In this document: piece after piece, positions 1 to 5,360 of the stretch | Layout: every line of letters begins with the position of its first letter | Position numbering within the stretch: position 1 is the stretch's first letter | From: an uncultured Rickettsiaceae bacterium | GTDB taxonomy: Bacteria > Pseudomonadota > Alphaproteobacteria > Rickettsiales > Rickettsiaceae | Length of the DNA stretch: 9,181 bases | Direction: 5' to 3' | Assembly (NCBI GenBank): GCA_905479885.1 | Contig: CAJQOE010000106.1 | Coordinates: 1 to 9,181 of the forward strand | Program-made: the position numbers and the translations under genes | Notes under the pieces: model-generated | Databases searched by the model: none | Seen by the model: only the letters and a program-made list of their open reading frames with translations | What the model was told of the DNA's origin: nothing

Positions 1-805
1 CAAAAGATGTAATTATCAATTCTGCAGTATCCGCATCAATAGATTGAGTGCTAGTCGCCATAACGCCCAACTTCATCAACTCTCTTGTTACATCTGCTGC
101 ACGCTCTGTCATTCTGTTAGCTAATTCTGCTACTGTTATAACCTCGGGCAATATTACTTCGCGATATAGTTTATCTGCTTTCGTATCACCGATGGTTTTC
201 CTTTTTTCTTTGGCTCTAGCACGCTTAATTGAAGCTAATGAGCGAGTTTTAAAAGGAATATTACCAGAATCTTGATCTAACATATTTATGATGTCAGATT
301 TTTTGAGTTTTTTAGGTTCAATATTTTTAGGCTTTGCTGCTATTGCTGCATCTTCTTCTGTTTTTTCTTTTTCTTTAACAACATCAACAGCAACCGTCTT
401 TGTATATTCTTTTTTAGAAACCAAAGTTTTTTCTATAATAGGCGCTTGCTCGTCTATAGAACTATCATCTTCTTCTTTGACAGCAGGAATTTGTAGCTCT
501 TGGTTTATTTCAGCAAGCCTACTTAAAGTGCTAATCTGTACATCCTCTGTTTTTTCTTCTTTCGATTTTTGTAAAGCTGCAAGTCTTCTGTCATCTTGAT
601 CTGGATTAGTAGGTGCAGACGCTCCACCTCTGTTTAAAGTCAAACCACCGCTTGTAACCTTACCGCGTTTTATTTCAACAACAACAGGACCTCCACCTAG
701 AGTTTGTCCTGGTCTTTTTGGATAGACAGACTTATTGCCTAAGCTCAATTTGGCCCCACCAAGCGTAAGTTTTTTTGTCTTTTTTTCGTCTTGCTTATCT
801 GTCAT
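1..805 (-). CDS. infB: Translation initiation factor IF-2, N-terminal part (partial)
   Basis: IF-2 is the GTPase that brings initiator fMet-tRNA to the 30S subunit and promotes 50S joining. The window holds the first 268 codons; the gene runs off the left edge, so the G domain and C-terminal domains are not visible. The start is ATG at 805-803, preceded on the minus strand by TAGGAATAA, a usable AGGA Shine-Dalgarno. Residues 1-60 are basic and glycine-rich, with LTLGGAKLSLGNK as in rickettsial IF-2. Residues about 70-210 are a charged Lys/Glu linker of low complexity, usual in bacterial IF-2. Residues about 213-266 form the IF2_N domain, with YREVILPEVITVAELANRM and the following AADVTRELMKLG. 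It lies 58 bp downstream of nusA with no terminator between them, so it is the distal gene of the rimP-nusA-infB operon. Identity is secure; only the truncation by the window is a limit. Confidence 0.95.
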   Translation of the reverse strand, partial: MTDKQDEKKTKKLTLGGAKLSLGNKSVYPKRPGQTLGGGPVVVEIKRGKVTSGGLTLNRGGASAPTNPDQDDRRLAALQKSKEEKTEDVQISTLSRLAEINQELQIPAVKEEDDSSIDEQAPIIEKTLVSKKEYTKTVAVDVVKEKEKTEEDAAIAAKPKNIEPKKLKKSDIINMLDQDSGNIPFKTRSLASIKRARAKEKRKTIGDTKADKLYREVILPEVITVAELANRMTERAADVTRELMKLGVMATSTQSIDADTAELIITSF

Positions 806-863
806 TTATTCCTATTTCCAAATAATTATTTATTTAAACCCAACTAACAAAAATCTTCAAAGA

Positions 864-2384
864 TTATTCTTTTCCTTTTAGAGTTTCTTCAGGAGTTATA
901 TTTTGTTCTTTAGCAAAATTAATTAACGCTTCAATATCTTCCTTAGAAATAACATTCTCTGGAACAATACCTCTAAATTCATAAACTGTCACTTCGGCTA
1001 AATCTTCAATGGTTTTAACACCAAACTCAGCTAATTTTAGTATGTATTCAGCTGGTAAGTCCAATGCATCAAGCAATTCTTGCTCTACTCCTAATTGTTC
1101 AAGACCAGAAATTACTGCTTCTGTCTGCTCTTCCATATATGTTATAGCACGGTTTTTAAGCTCAGCAACTAATTCCTCATTAAAGCCTTCAATCGCAGCT
1201 AGTGCAGAGTCTTCTGCATATGCAATTTGCTCTAACGTATTATAACCTTCTGAAGCTAATAATTGCGCAATCACTTCGTCTATTCCAAGATGCTCTACAA
1301 ATAAAACTGTGGTGTTAGTAAACTCCTCGCCGCGACGTGTTGACTCTTGTTCTTCAGTCATAACATCAATGCCCCAACCTGTAATTTTTGAAGCCAAGCG
1401 CACGTTCTGTCCTCTTCTACCAATCGCCATACTAAGTTGATCATCTGGAACTACAGCTTCTACTCTACCACGTTCTTCATCAAACACAATCTTAGTAATT
1501 TCGGCTGGAGTCATACAATTAATAACAAATTGAGCAACATTCTTATCCCAATTAATAACATCAATTTTTTCACCACCAAGCTCATTAGTTATAGCACGAA
1601 CTCTACTACCCCTAACACCAACACATGAACCAACTGGATCTATTGAATTATCGCTTGCTGTGACAGCAATTTTTGCTTTAGAACCAGGTTCACGAGCAAT
1701 GCCCTTAATCTCTATGATGTTATCATAAATTTCTGGAACTTCCATTTCAAATAGCTTTCTTAAGAAATTATCATCTACTCTAGACAAGAAAATTTGTGGT
1801 CCCTTTGGCTCAAGACGAACATCCTGTACATAAGATTTAATTCTATCTCCTACCTGGAACATTTCTCCTCTAATTTGTTGATTGCGACGCAATACACCCT
1901 CTGCGCGACCAATATCAACTATAATATTTCCAAATTCAACTCTCTTTACTGTACCATTTAAGATGTCGCCTTTACGATCTTTGTAATCTTCATATTGGCG
2001 AGCTCTTTCAACTTCACTAACCTTTTGAATAATCACTTGCTTTGCAGTTTGTGCAGCAACTCTACCAAGATCAATTGGAGGAAGCGGTTCATAAATTTCC
2101 CCACCAATTTTCACATCTGGCTGCATTAACATAGCTTCATCTAAAGAAATTTCTAAAAAAGTATCTTCAACAACTTCAACCACTTCACGGATACGGAACA
2201 AACTAATTTTACCTGTGTTTTGATCAATCTGGGCATTAATATTTTGCTCCATACCATATTTCTTACGCGCAGCAACTTGAACTGCCTGCTCCATAGCTTC
2301 TATAAGCTTTGCTTTCGCCACTCCTCTTTCGCGCGATACTGAATCAACTATTTGCAATATTTCAGCCTTACCCATGTTATCCAT
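864..2384 (-). CDS. nusA: Transcription termination/antitermination factor NusA
   Basis: NusA binds RNA polymerase near the RNA exit channel and modulates pausing, intrinsic termination and antitermination. The 506 residues match full-length alphaproteobacterial NusA. Visible domains in order: NusA N-terminal RNAP-binding domain (about 1-130); S1 domain (about 138-202, GTVKRVEFGNIIVDIGRAEG); KH1 (about 230-295, GVRGSRVRAI at 256-265); KH2 (about 300-345, AIGRRGQNVRLASKITGW at 320-337); and two C-terminal acidic helix-hairpin-helix repeats (about 364-413 and 441-493). The carboxy-terminal repeats place it with the proteobacterial form rather than the shorter Gram-positive one. The first ATG (2384) is preferred over the ATG three codons later because only the first has a purine-rich site (AGAGA) at suitable distance; that site is weak. 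It lies 25 bp after rimP and 58 bp before infB, in one operon. The candidate leader attenuator upstream of rimP would control it too. Confidence 0.97.
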   Translation of the reverse strand: MDNMGKAEILQIVDSVSRERGVAKAKLIEAMEQAVQVAARKKYGMEQNINAQIDQNTGKISLFRIREVVEVVEDTFLEISLDEAMLMQPDVKIGGEIYEPLPPIDLGRVAAQTAKQVIIQKVSEVERARQYEDYKDRKGDILNGTVKRVEFGNIIVDIGRAEGVLRRNQQIRGEMFQVGDRIKSYVQDVRLEPKGPQIFLSRVDDNFLRKLFEMEVPEIYDNIIEIKGIAREPGSKAKIAVTASDNSIDPVGSCVGVRGSRVRAITNELGGEKIDVINWDKNVAQFVINCMTPAEITKIVFDEERGRVEAVVPDDQLSMAIGRRGQNVRLASKITGWGIDVMTEEQESTRRGEEFTNTTVLFVEHLGIDEVIAQLLASEGYNTLEQIAYAEDSALAAIEGFNEELVAELKNRAITYMEEQTEAVISGLEQLGVEQELLDALDLPAEYILKLAEFGVKTIEDLAEVTVYEFRGIVPENVISKEDIEALINFAKEQNITPEETLKGKE

Positions 2385-2409
2385 ATAAATTCTCTATAAT
2401 ATTTTTAAA

Positions 2410-2892
2410 TTATTTTTTCTTTTTTAATAACGCTCTGAACATTTCTTCAGTAAAAACTAAATTCGCTCTTTTTATACTATCATAATCAAAGGATAATTCG
2501 ACATTCTTTGATTTTAATTTCACTTTATCACCATCTAGCCCTAATAACTTACCAGTGTAAGTTAAATTACCATTCCAAGCAGTTTTCAGTCGTATCTTAA
2601 TATCACGATCTACAAAACGTTCAAAATCTTGCAATTTTACTAATGGGCGTTCTAAACCAGTTGATGATACTTCTAAGAAATATTTTCCAGCAAGTACATC
2701 TTCCACATCTAATACGGCAGAGATATTACGGCTGACTAATTGGCAATCGCCCACCTGCAATTTCTCCTCGTCTTTACGTTCTATTAAAACTTCAAGAGTA
2801 GTATGTGCAGTGCCGTGAATTGTCACCTTAACTAGCTCAAAGCCTAAGTCATTAACTGTACTTTCTATTAATTTTGTAATTTTACTTTCCAT
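2410..2892 (-). CDS. rimP: Ribosome maturation factor RimP
   Basis: RimP binds the maturing 30S subunit and assists late assembly of its 3' domain. The protein has 160 residues, usual for the family. The N-terminal alpha/beta domain contains the conserved block YFLEVSSTGLERPL at residues 71-84, the counterpart of the family signature SPGLDRPL. The C-terminal SH3-like barrel follows (about 95-150, including YTGKLLGLDGDKVKLK), and the protein ends in a run of four lysines. The ATG at 2892 is preceded on the minus strand by AGGCGG three bases upstream, a GC-rich and rather closely spaced Shine-Dalgarno. It is the first gene of the rimP-nusA-infB operon. A promoter (2964-2992) and an intrinsic terminator (2910-2937) both lie in front of it, so expression probably depends on read-through of that terminator. 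Confidence 0.95.
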   Translation of the reverse strand: MESKITKLIESTVNDLGFELVKVTIHGTAHTTLEVLIERKDEEKLQVGDCQLVSRNISAVLDVEDVLAGKYFLEVSSTGLERPLVKLQDFERFVDRDIKIRLKTAWNGNLTYTGKLLGLDGDKVKLKSKNVELSFDYDSIKRANLVFTEEMFRALLKKKK

Positions 2893-2895
2893 CTA

Positions 2896-2920
2896 CCGCC
2901 TATGCTAATAAAAAAGGCGG
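2896..2920 (-). promoter_or_regulatory. Alternative hairpin that would hide the rimP Shine-Dalgarno
   Basis: The sequence CCGCCT at the 3' arm of the leader terminator (minus strand 2920-2915) is the exact reverse complement of AGGCGG (2901-2896), the rimP Shine-Dalgarno. The two are separated by 13 nt. Pairing of the 3' arm with the Shine-Dalgarno and pairing with the terminator's 5' arm are mutually exclusive. The complementarity is directly visible; a regulatory role is inference. Confidence 0.4.
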
Positions 2921-2937
2921 GCCAGAGGCCCACCCTT
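2910..2937 (-). terminator. Intrinsic terminator in the rimP leader
   Basis: Read on the minus strand, GGTGGGCC (2934-2927), loop TCT, then GGCCCGCC (2923-2916) form an 8-bp GC-rich stem with one G-U pair, followed directly by six T (2915-2910). Only the minus strand has the T-run, so the element is directional. It ends transcripts from the upstream LRR gene, but it also lies between the rimP promoter and the rimP start, 17 bp before the ATG. It can therefore act as an attenuator for rimP-nusA-infB. Confidence 0.8.
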
Positions 2938-2963
2938 AAATATATATATCTAATTCAATTAAC

Positions 2964-2992
2964 ACTATACAACAACGTAAAGTGTTTTTCAA
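2964..2992 (-). promoter_or_regulatory. Promoter for the rimP-nusA-infB operon
   Basis: On the minus strand there is TTGAAA (2992-2987), a 17-bp spacer, and TATAGT (2969-2964), a near-consensus sigma-70 promoter at ideal spacing. Transcription would start near 2957, about 20 nt before the terminator hairpin and about 65 nt before the rimP ATG. It sits just past the stop codon of the LRR gene, so rimP need not depend on that gene's promoter. The call rests on motif match only. Confidence 0.6.
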
Positions 2993-3002
2993 GTTATTAG
3001 TT

Positions 3003-3800
3003 TTATAATATATCCTCCACGGTTTCACCAGCAACTTCGATTGAAAGGTCTTCGTACCCAGGAATCTCTATACCATTCCCTTCTAACAATGCATCCATTC
3101 CTAGCTCTCCAAAAGGTATAAAAGCACCTTCCTTTTCAATACCACCCGCCTCTCTCAGAATTTTATATTGCGCTGAGAGTTCTTGATGTATTTTCTTGGC
3201 AACCTCAGTATGAGTTAAAACACTGAGGTTAATAGCTTTATGAACCACCAGCTCTTTTGCAATCGCCGCTGCTCCTTTATCACCAATTTCGTTGCCCGTC
3301 AGTATAAGAGTAGCAAGCGTATCATTGATTGTAACCCCTTCCATCAGTTTTTCTACCCCTTTGTCAGTAATCATGTTATACCCCAAATCTAGAAATTCGA
3401 GATCAGTATTACACTCAATGAGTTGCACAAATTCTGCTGCACCTGTATCAGTAATAAGGTTATCTGAAAGGTCAAGCACGGTAATATTCGGAGCAAATAC
3501 AAGTGATTTCGCAAGTTCTTGCGCCCCCGCATCACCAAAGTCGTTACCACCTAAGGCTAAATGGGCGAGAGTGTTATTACTTTCAAGAGATTTCGCAAGT
3601 GCTTTTACCCCCTCAGCAGTAATTTCTTTTTCACAAAGGCCTAGGACGGTAAGCTTCTTAGCAGAGCGCAAAGCTTCTGCTATTTTTATGCAATCAGTAT
3701 CAGTAAGACTCGACTTATTAGAGCAAAACGCGTGTGTATAATTATCTGGCGCATTTAATAATTCTTCTAGGGTATTTGCTACCACTATAGTTGTTTTCAT
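3003..3800 (-). CDS. Leucine-rich repeat protein, ribonuclease-inhibitor type
   Basis: This 265-residue protein contains five leucine-rich repeats spaced exactly 28 residues apart, with repeat cores starting near residues 50, 78, 106, 134 and 162 (for example LDLSDNLITDTGA and LDLGYNMITDKGV). The 28-residue period and the xxLxLxxNxIxDxGxxxLA pattern are those of RI-like LRRs, which build a curved protein-binding scaffold. Residues 1-45 and about 190-265 lie outside the repeats; the tail is acidic, ends VAGETVEDIL, and I do not recognise it. There is no signal peptide or membrane segment and no catalytic motif. The ATG at 3800 has a very good Shine-Dalgarno (AGAGGAGAATT before it), and a promoter lies at 3864-3892. 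It sits between decayed DNA and the rimP operon and is the one accessory-looking gene here. In Rickettsiales such proteins are often proposed as host-interacting effectors; nothing in this sequence proves secretion. Confidence 0.85.
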   Translation of the reverse strand: MKTTIVVANTLEELLNAPDNYTHAFCSNKSSLTDTDCIKIAEALRSAKKLTVLGLCEKEITAEGVKALAKSLESNNTLAHLALGGNDFGDAGAQELAKSLVFAPNITVLDLSDNLITDTGAAEFVQLIECNTDLEFLDLGYNMITDKGVEKLMEGVTINDTLATLILTGNEIGDKGAAAIAKELVVHKAINLSVLTHTEVAKKIHQELSAQYKILREAGGIEKEGAFIPFGELGMDALLEGNGIEIPGYEDLSIEVAGETVEDIL

Positions 3801-3863
3801 AATTCTCCTCTTAATTTTATTAATTCTAAATAATTAAATTTTATTTACTATCTAGCGTATTTT

Positions 3864-3892
3864 ATATTAATATACTTTAATACCGGGGTCAA
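3864..3892 (-). promoter_or_regulatory. Promoter for the LRR gene
   Basis: On the minus strand, TTGACC (3892-3887), a 17-bp spacer and TAATAT (3869-3864) resemble a sigma-70 promoter: five of six -35 bases and four of six -10 bases match consensus. The predicted leader before the ATG at 3800 is about 55 nt and very AT-rich, so alternative -10 choices one or two bases away are possible. Confidence 0.45.
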
Positions 3893-3936
3893 ATTAATAA
3901 TAGTCATATAATAATCCTTTAGAGTTGTACGGCTCC

Positions 3937-4092
3937 CTACTGCTGCTCTGCGTAGTATTCATAAGCGAATATCATTTGAGCCTTATCCATCGGATAATTC
4001 TCTAACAGAACCATTGATTTTACCAATGATTTCTTGAGATTTGCTGGAAAACCACCTTCCACCCCCTTGGATTTCTTAGAAGCAACTTTTAT
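3937..4092 (-). pseudogene. Unrecognised 3' coding remnant
   Basis: An open stretch of about 51 codons on the minus strand ends at a TAG (3939-3937). It reads naturally as protein, with GGFPANLKKSLVKSMVLLEN followed by a Tyr-rich end, FAYEYYAEQQ. It begins just after an in-frame TAA (4095-4093), has no ATG near its start (the first are inside the helix-like part), and has no convincing Shine-Dalgarno. I read it as the C-terminal end of a gene that has lost its 5' part; a short real gene with an unusual start cannot be excluded. I do not recognise the family. It lies directly upstream of the LRR gene's promoter and on the same strand. Confidence 0.3.
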
Positions 4093-4097
4093 TTATT

Positions 4098-4223
4098 ATG
4101 CATCCAATTATAAATGATGCTCCTACTAAGGGTTACAAGGCATGCGTGCTATCTTTAAATCACTCTAAACCCAACAAAGCGTTCTATAAAGACTTACCTA
4201 TCTCCATTCCCCCCACCTGTTAA
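4098..4223 (+). other. Short 41-codon open frame, coding status doubtful
   Basis: An ATG-started frame of 41 codons begins MHPIINDAPTKGYK and ends SIPPTC before a TAA. It has no Shine-Dalgarno and no promoter that I can see, and an in-frame TAG lies shortly upstream. It precedes the inverted rpsU fragment but is in a different frame. I do not recognise it; it may be a remnant of a decayed gene or chance. Confidence 0.15.
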
Positions 4224-4275
4224 GAATACACATAAAGAACGACCGTAGAAGAAGCTTAGAAAGCTAGTCTAAACT
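4224..4275 (+). pseudogene. Inverted partial copy of the rpsU 3' end
   Basis: Positions 4244-4275 on the plus strand match the 3' end of rpsU plus its first downstream bases (minus strand 4450-4419) at 31 of 32 positions. The frame reads KNDRRRSLES then stop, against KNNRRRRLES in the intact gene. Weaker similarity continues about eight codons further upstream, with a one-codon deletion and a silent AAT/AAC difference, and then fades; the coordinates include this weaker part. Nothing resembling the S21 N-terminus precedes it, so it is a fragment, tail-to-tail with rpsU. The silent change suggests a decayed gene copy, whereas the near-identical last 32 bp suggest recent copying or conversion. 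Confidence 0.6.
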
Positions 4276-4324
4276 CACGCGAAAGGCTTAAATACAAAAT
4301 TTAGGTTTTGTTTTGGAGCAATGA

Positions 4325-4362
4325 AAAAAAGACCTTGAGTAATATTACTCAAGGTCTTTTTT
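4325..4362. terminator. Bidirectional intrinsic terminator, 38-bp perfect palindrome
   Basis: The 26-bp perfect palindrome GACCTTGAGTAAT/ATTACTCAAGGTC (4331-4356) is flanked by at least six A on the left and six T on the right, so either strand gives a long stem followed by a U-run. On the minus strand it ends rpsU transcription about 65 nt past the stop codon. On the plus strand it would end transcripts crossing the inverted rpsU fragment. Confidence 0.85.
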
Positions 4363-4378
4363 GCTTGTTTCAAACAAG

Positions 4379-4399
4379 AACATAGTGTTCTATGTTTTT
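4379..4399 (+). other. Small hairpins in the rpsU 3' region
   Basis: AACATAG, loop TGTT, CTATGTT is a 7-bp stem, followed on the plus strand by three further T. Just left of it, CTTGTTT-C-AAACAAG (4364-4378) is a second short inverted repeat. Together with the palindrome at 4325-4362 they would give the rpsU mRNA a structured 3' end. They are weak as terminators by themselves. Confidence 0.35.
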
Positions 4400-4426
4400 A
4401 ACTTCATATAATCGTACAAGTTTAGA

Positions 4427-4630
4427 CTAGCTTTCTAATCTTCTTCTACGATTATTTTTTCTTATGCGTCTTTCTGCTCCCTGCTTCTCGCGCACTCTTT
4501 TTGCGGAAGGAGGTTCATAAAAACGAGACATTTTCATTCTACGGAAGACGAGCTCTCTTTGCATCTTTCTCTTAAGATCCCTGATTGCTTTTTCGCCATT
4601 CCCACCATGAACACTGATTAATACGGCCAC
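4427..4630 (-). CDS. rpsU: 30S ribosomal protein S21
   Basis: S21 is a small basic protein of the 30S subunit that lies near the anti-Shine-Dalgarno end of 16S rRNA and aids mRNA binding in initiation. The 67 residues match the family: a short N-terminal strand (VLISVHGGNGEKAIRDLKRK), a helix with RELVFRRMK, the signature YEPPSAKRVREK at about residues 38-49, and a very basic tail RRIRKNNRRRRLES. The start is GTG, not ATG: it lies eight bases after a perfect AGGAGGT (minus strand), and no in-frame ATG precedes it. A strong promoter lies at 4674-4702 and a palindromic terminator follows, so it is monocistronic. It is divergent from the COQ9-family gene, the arrangement for which that gene family was named. 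A damaged inverted copy of its 3' end lies at 4224-4275. Confidence 0.95.
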   Translation of the reverse strand: MAVLISVHGGNGEKAIRDLKRKMQRELVFRRMKMSRFYEPPSAKRVREKQGAERRIRKNNRRRRLES

Positions 4631-4658
4631 TAGATATTACCTCCTTACAGGCATTTTG

Positions 4659-4687
4659 TTGAATTAAATATATATTATCTATATAGT
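4659..4687 (+). promoter_or_regulatory. Promoter for the COQ9-family gene and ileS
   Basis: On the plus strand, TTGAAT (4659-4664), a 17-bp spacer and TATAGT (4682-4687) form a good sigma-70 promoter. Transcription would start near 4694, about 25 nt before the ATG at 4719. The whole element is interlocked with the rpsU promoter on the other strand (-10 boxes only 2 bp apart), so both cannot be occupied by RNA polymerase together. Confidence 0.6.
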
Positions 4688-4702
4688 TAGACTTTAAGTC
4701 AA
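4674..4702 (-). promoter_or_regulatory. rpsU promoter
   Basis: On the minus strand, TTGACT (4702-4697), a 17-bp spacer and GATAAT (4679-4674) form a strong sigma-70 promoter, with five of six bases matching in each box. The predicted start near 4667 gives a leader of about 37 nt ending in AGGAGGT before the GTG start. Its spacer overlaps the -10 box of the opposing promoter. Confidence 0.65.
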
Positions 4703-4718
4703 GCAAAAAGGTAAAACA

Positions 4719-5348
4719 ATGACTGACTTTGCAAGCATACACGCAGCATATAAAGTAAAATTATTTCAAGAGCTAGCAATTCTCTTGGAAACAAGTGTTT
4801 GGTCCAGCGGGACCATTAAACAAGCTGAATCAAATTGCGAACTAGATTCAGGCTATCATCATGTGCTTTTTCCTGATGGTGAATCCCAAATACTGCAAGA
4901 ATTTGAAGCTTGGCAAGATGATCTGATGCTTGAAATTTTAGCTAAGCAGGAAAAGCCACAAAAAATACGTACACAAATAGCACTGGCTTTAGAAAGCAGG
5001 CTTATGCATATTGCTTCAAAAAATACAGTAATTAATAGTAGTGCTGCCTTTCTATTACCGCAAAATATTTTAACAGGCAATGAGGCGGCTTGCAGAACAT
5101 GTGATTTAATATGGAAATATGCAGGTGATAAATCTACTGATTTTAATTATTATACAAAAAGGGGCTTGCTACTACCAGTTTACCTATCAGCCAGAACATT
5201 TTATGCCGCTGATAATTCAAAAAATCACAGGGATACAAAAGATTTTATTAAAAATGCACTTGATAATATTATCAATATTGCTAGCTTTAAAAATCGAATT
5301 AAGTTGCCTAAACTAGAAGATATACCTATATTAAGACTCTTTTCATAG
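4719..5348 (+). CDS. COQ9 family protein (rpsU-divergently transcribed protein)
   Basis: COQ9 proteins have a TetR-like helical fold, bind isoprenoid lipids and, in mitochondria, present ubiquinone precursors to the hydroxylase COQ7. The 209-residue length is normal. The family hallmark is clear in the C-terminal domain: WKYAGDKSTDFNYYTKR at residues 132-148, followed by a hydrophobic helix and a lipid-binding-like final helix (about 173-190). The N-terminal part (residues 46-70, HHVLFPDGE and EFEAW) also matches. The ATG at 4719 has AAGGT eight bases upstream. Divergence from rpsU is conserved in alphaproteobacteria and supports the call. It is followed after only 12 bp by ileS, so the two are probably co-transcribed. 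A role in ubiquinone synthesis at the inner membrane is inferred from the family; bacterial members are less studied than yeast and human COQ9. Confidence 0.88.
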   Translation: MTDFASIHAAYKVKLFQELAILLETSVWSSGTIKQAESNCELDSGYHHVLFPDGESQILQEFEAWQDDLMLEILAKQEKPQKIRTQIALALESRLMHIASKNTVINSSAAFLLPQNILTGNEAACRTCDLIWKYAGDKSTDFNYYTKRGLLLPVYLSARTFYAADNSKNHRDTKDFIKNALDNIINIASFKNRIKLPKLEDIPILRLFS

Positions 5349-5360
5349 AAAATTTTAATT

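Noticed and set aside
48..599. Two plus-strand open frames (75 and 103 codons) opposite infB
   Set aside because: Antisense to the well-supported infB coding frame; low-complexity Ser/Phe-rich translations mirror the Lys/Glu-rich IF-2 linker.
1009..1628. Plus-strand open frames opposite nusA
   Set aside because: Shadows of the NusA frame, with no ribosome site or family resemblance.
2910..2937. A plus-strand terminator at the rimP leader hairpin
   Set aside because: On the plus strand the hairpin is followed by CTTAAATA, not a T-run, and no plus-strand gene ends there.
3292..3741. 149-codon plus-strand frame opposite the LRR gene
   Set aside because: The repeated 28-codon structure of the LRR gene keeps the opposite strand open; the minus-strand reading has LRR motifs, a promoter and a Shine-Dalgarno.
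3893..4330. A structured RNA gene such as tmRNA, RNase P RNA or SRP RNA in the gap
   Set aside because: I found no tmRNA tag frame, no T-loop or CCA end, and no RNase P or SRP core motif; the coding remnants explain part of the gap better.
3003..4630. CRISPR array or toxin-antitoxin pair in the rpsU-rimP interval
   Set aside because: There are no regularly spaced direct repeats beyond the LRR codons, and no paired small genes with antitoxin or toxin motifs.
4859..5316. Minus-strand (73 codons) and plus-strand (65 codons) frames within the COQ9-family gene
   Set aside because: They overlap the frame carrying the clear COQ9 signature and resemble no known protein.
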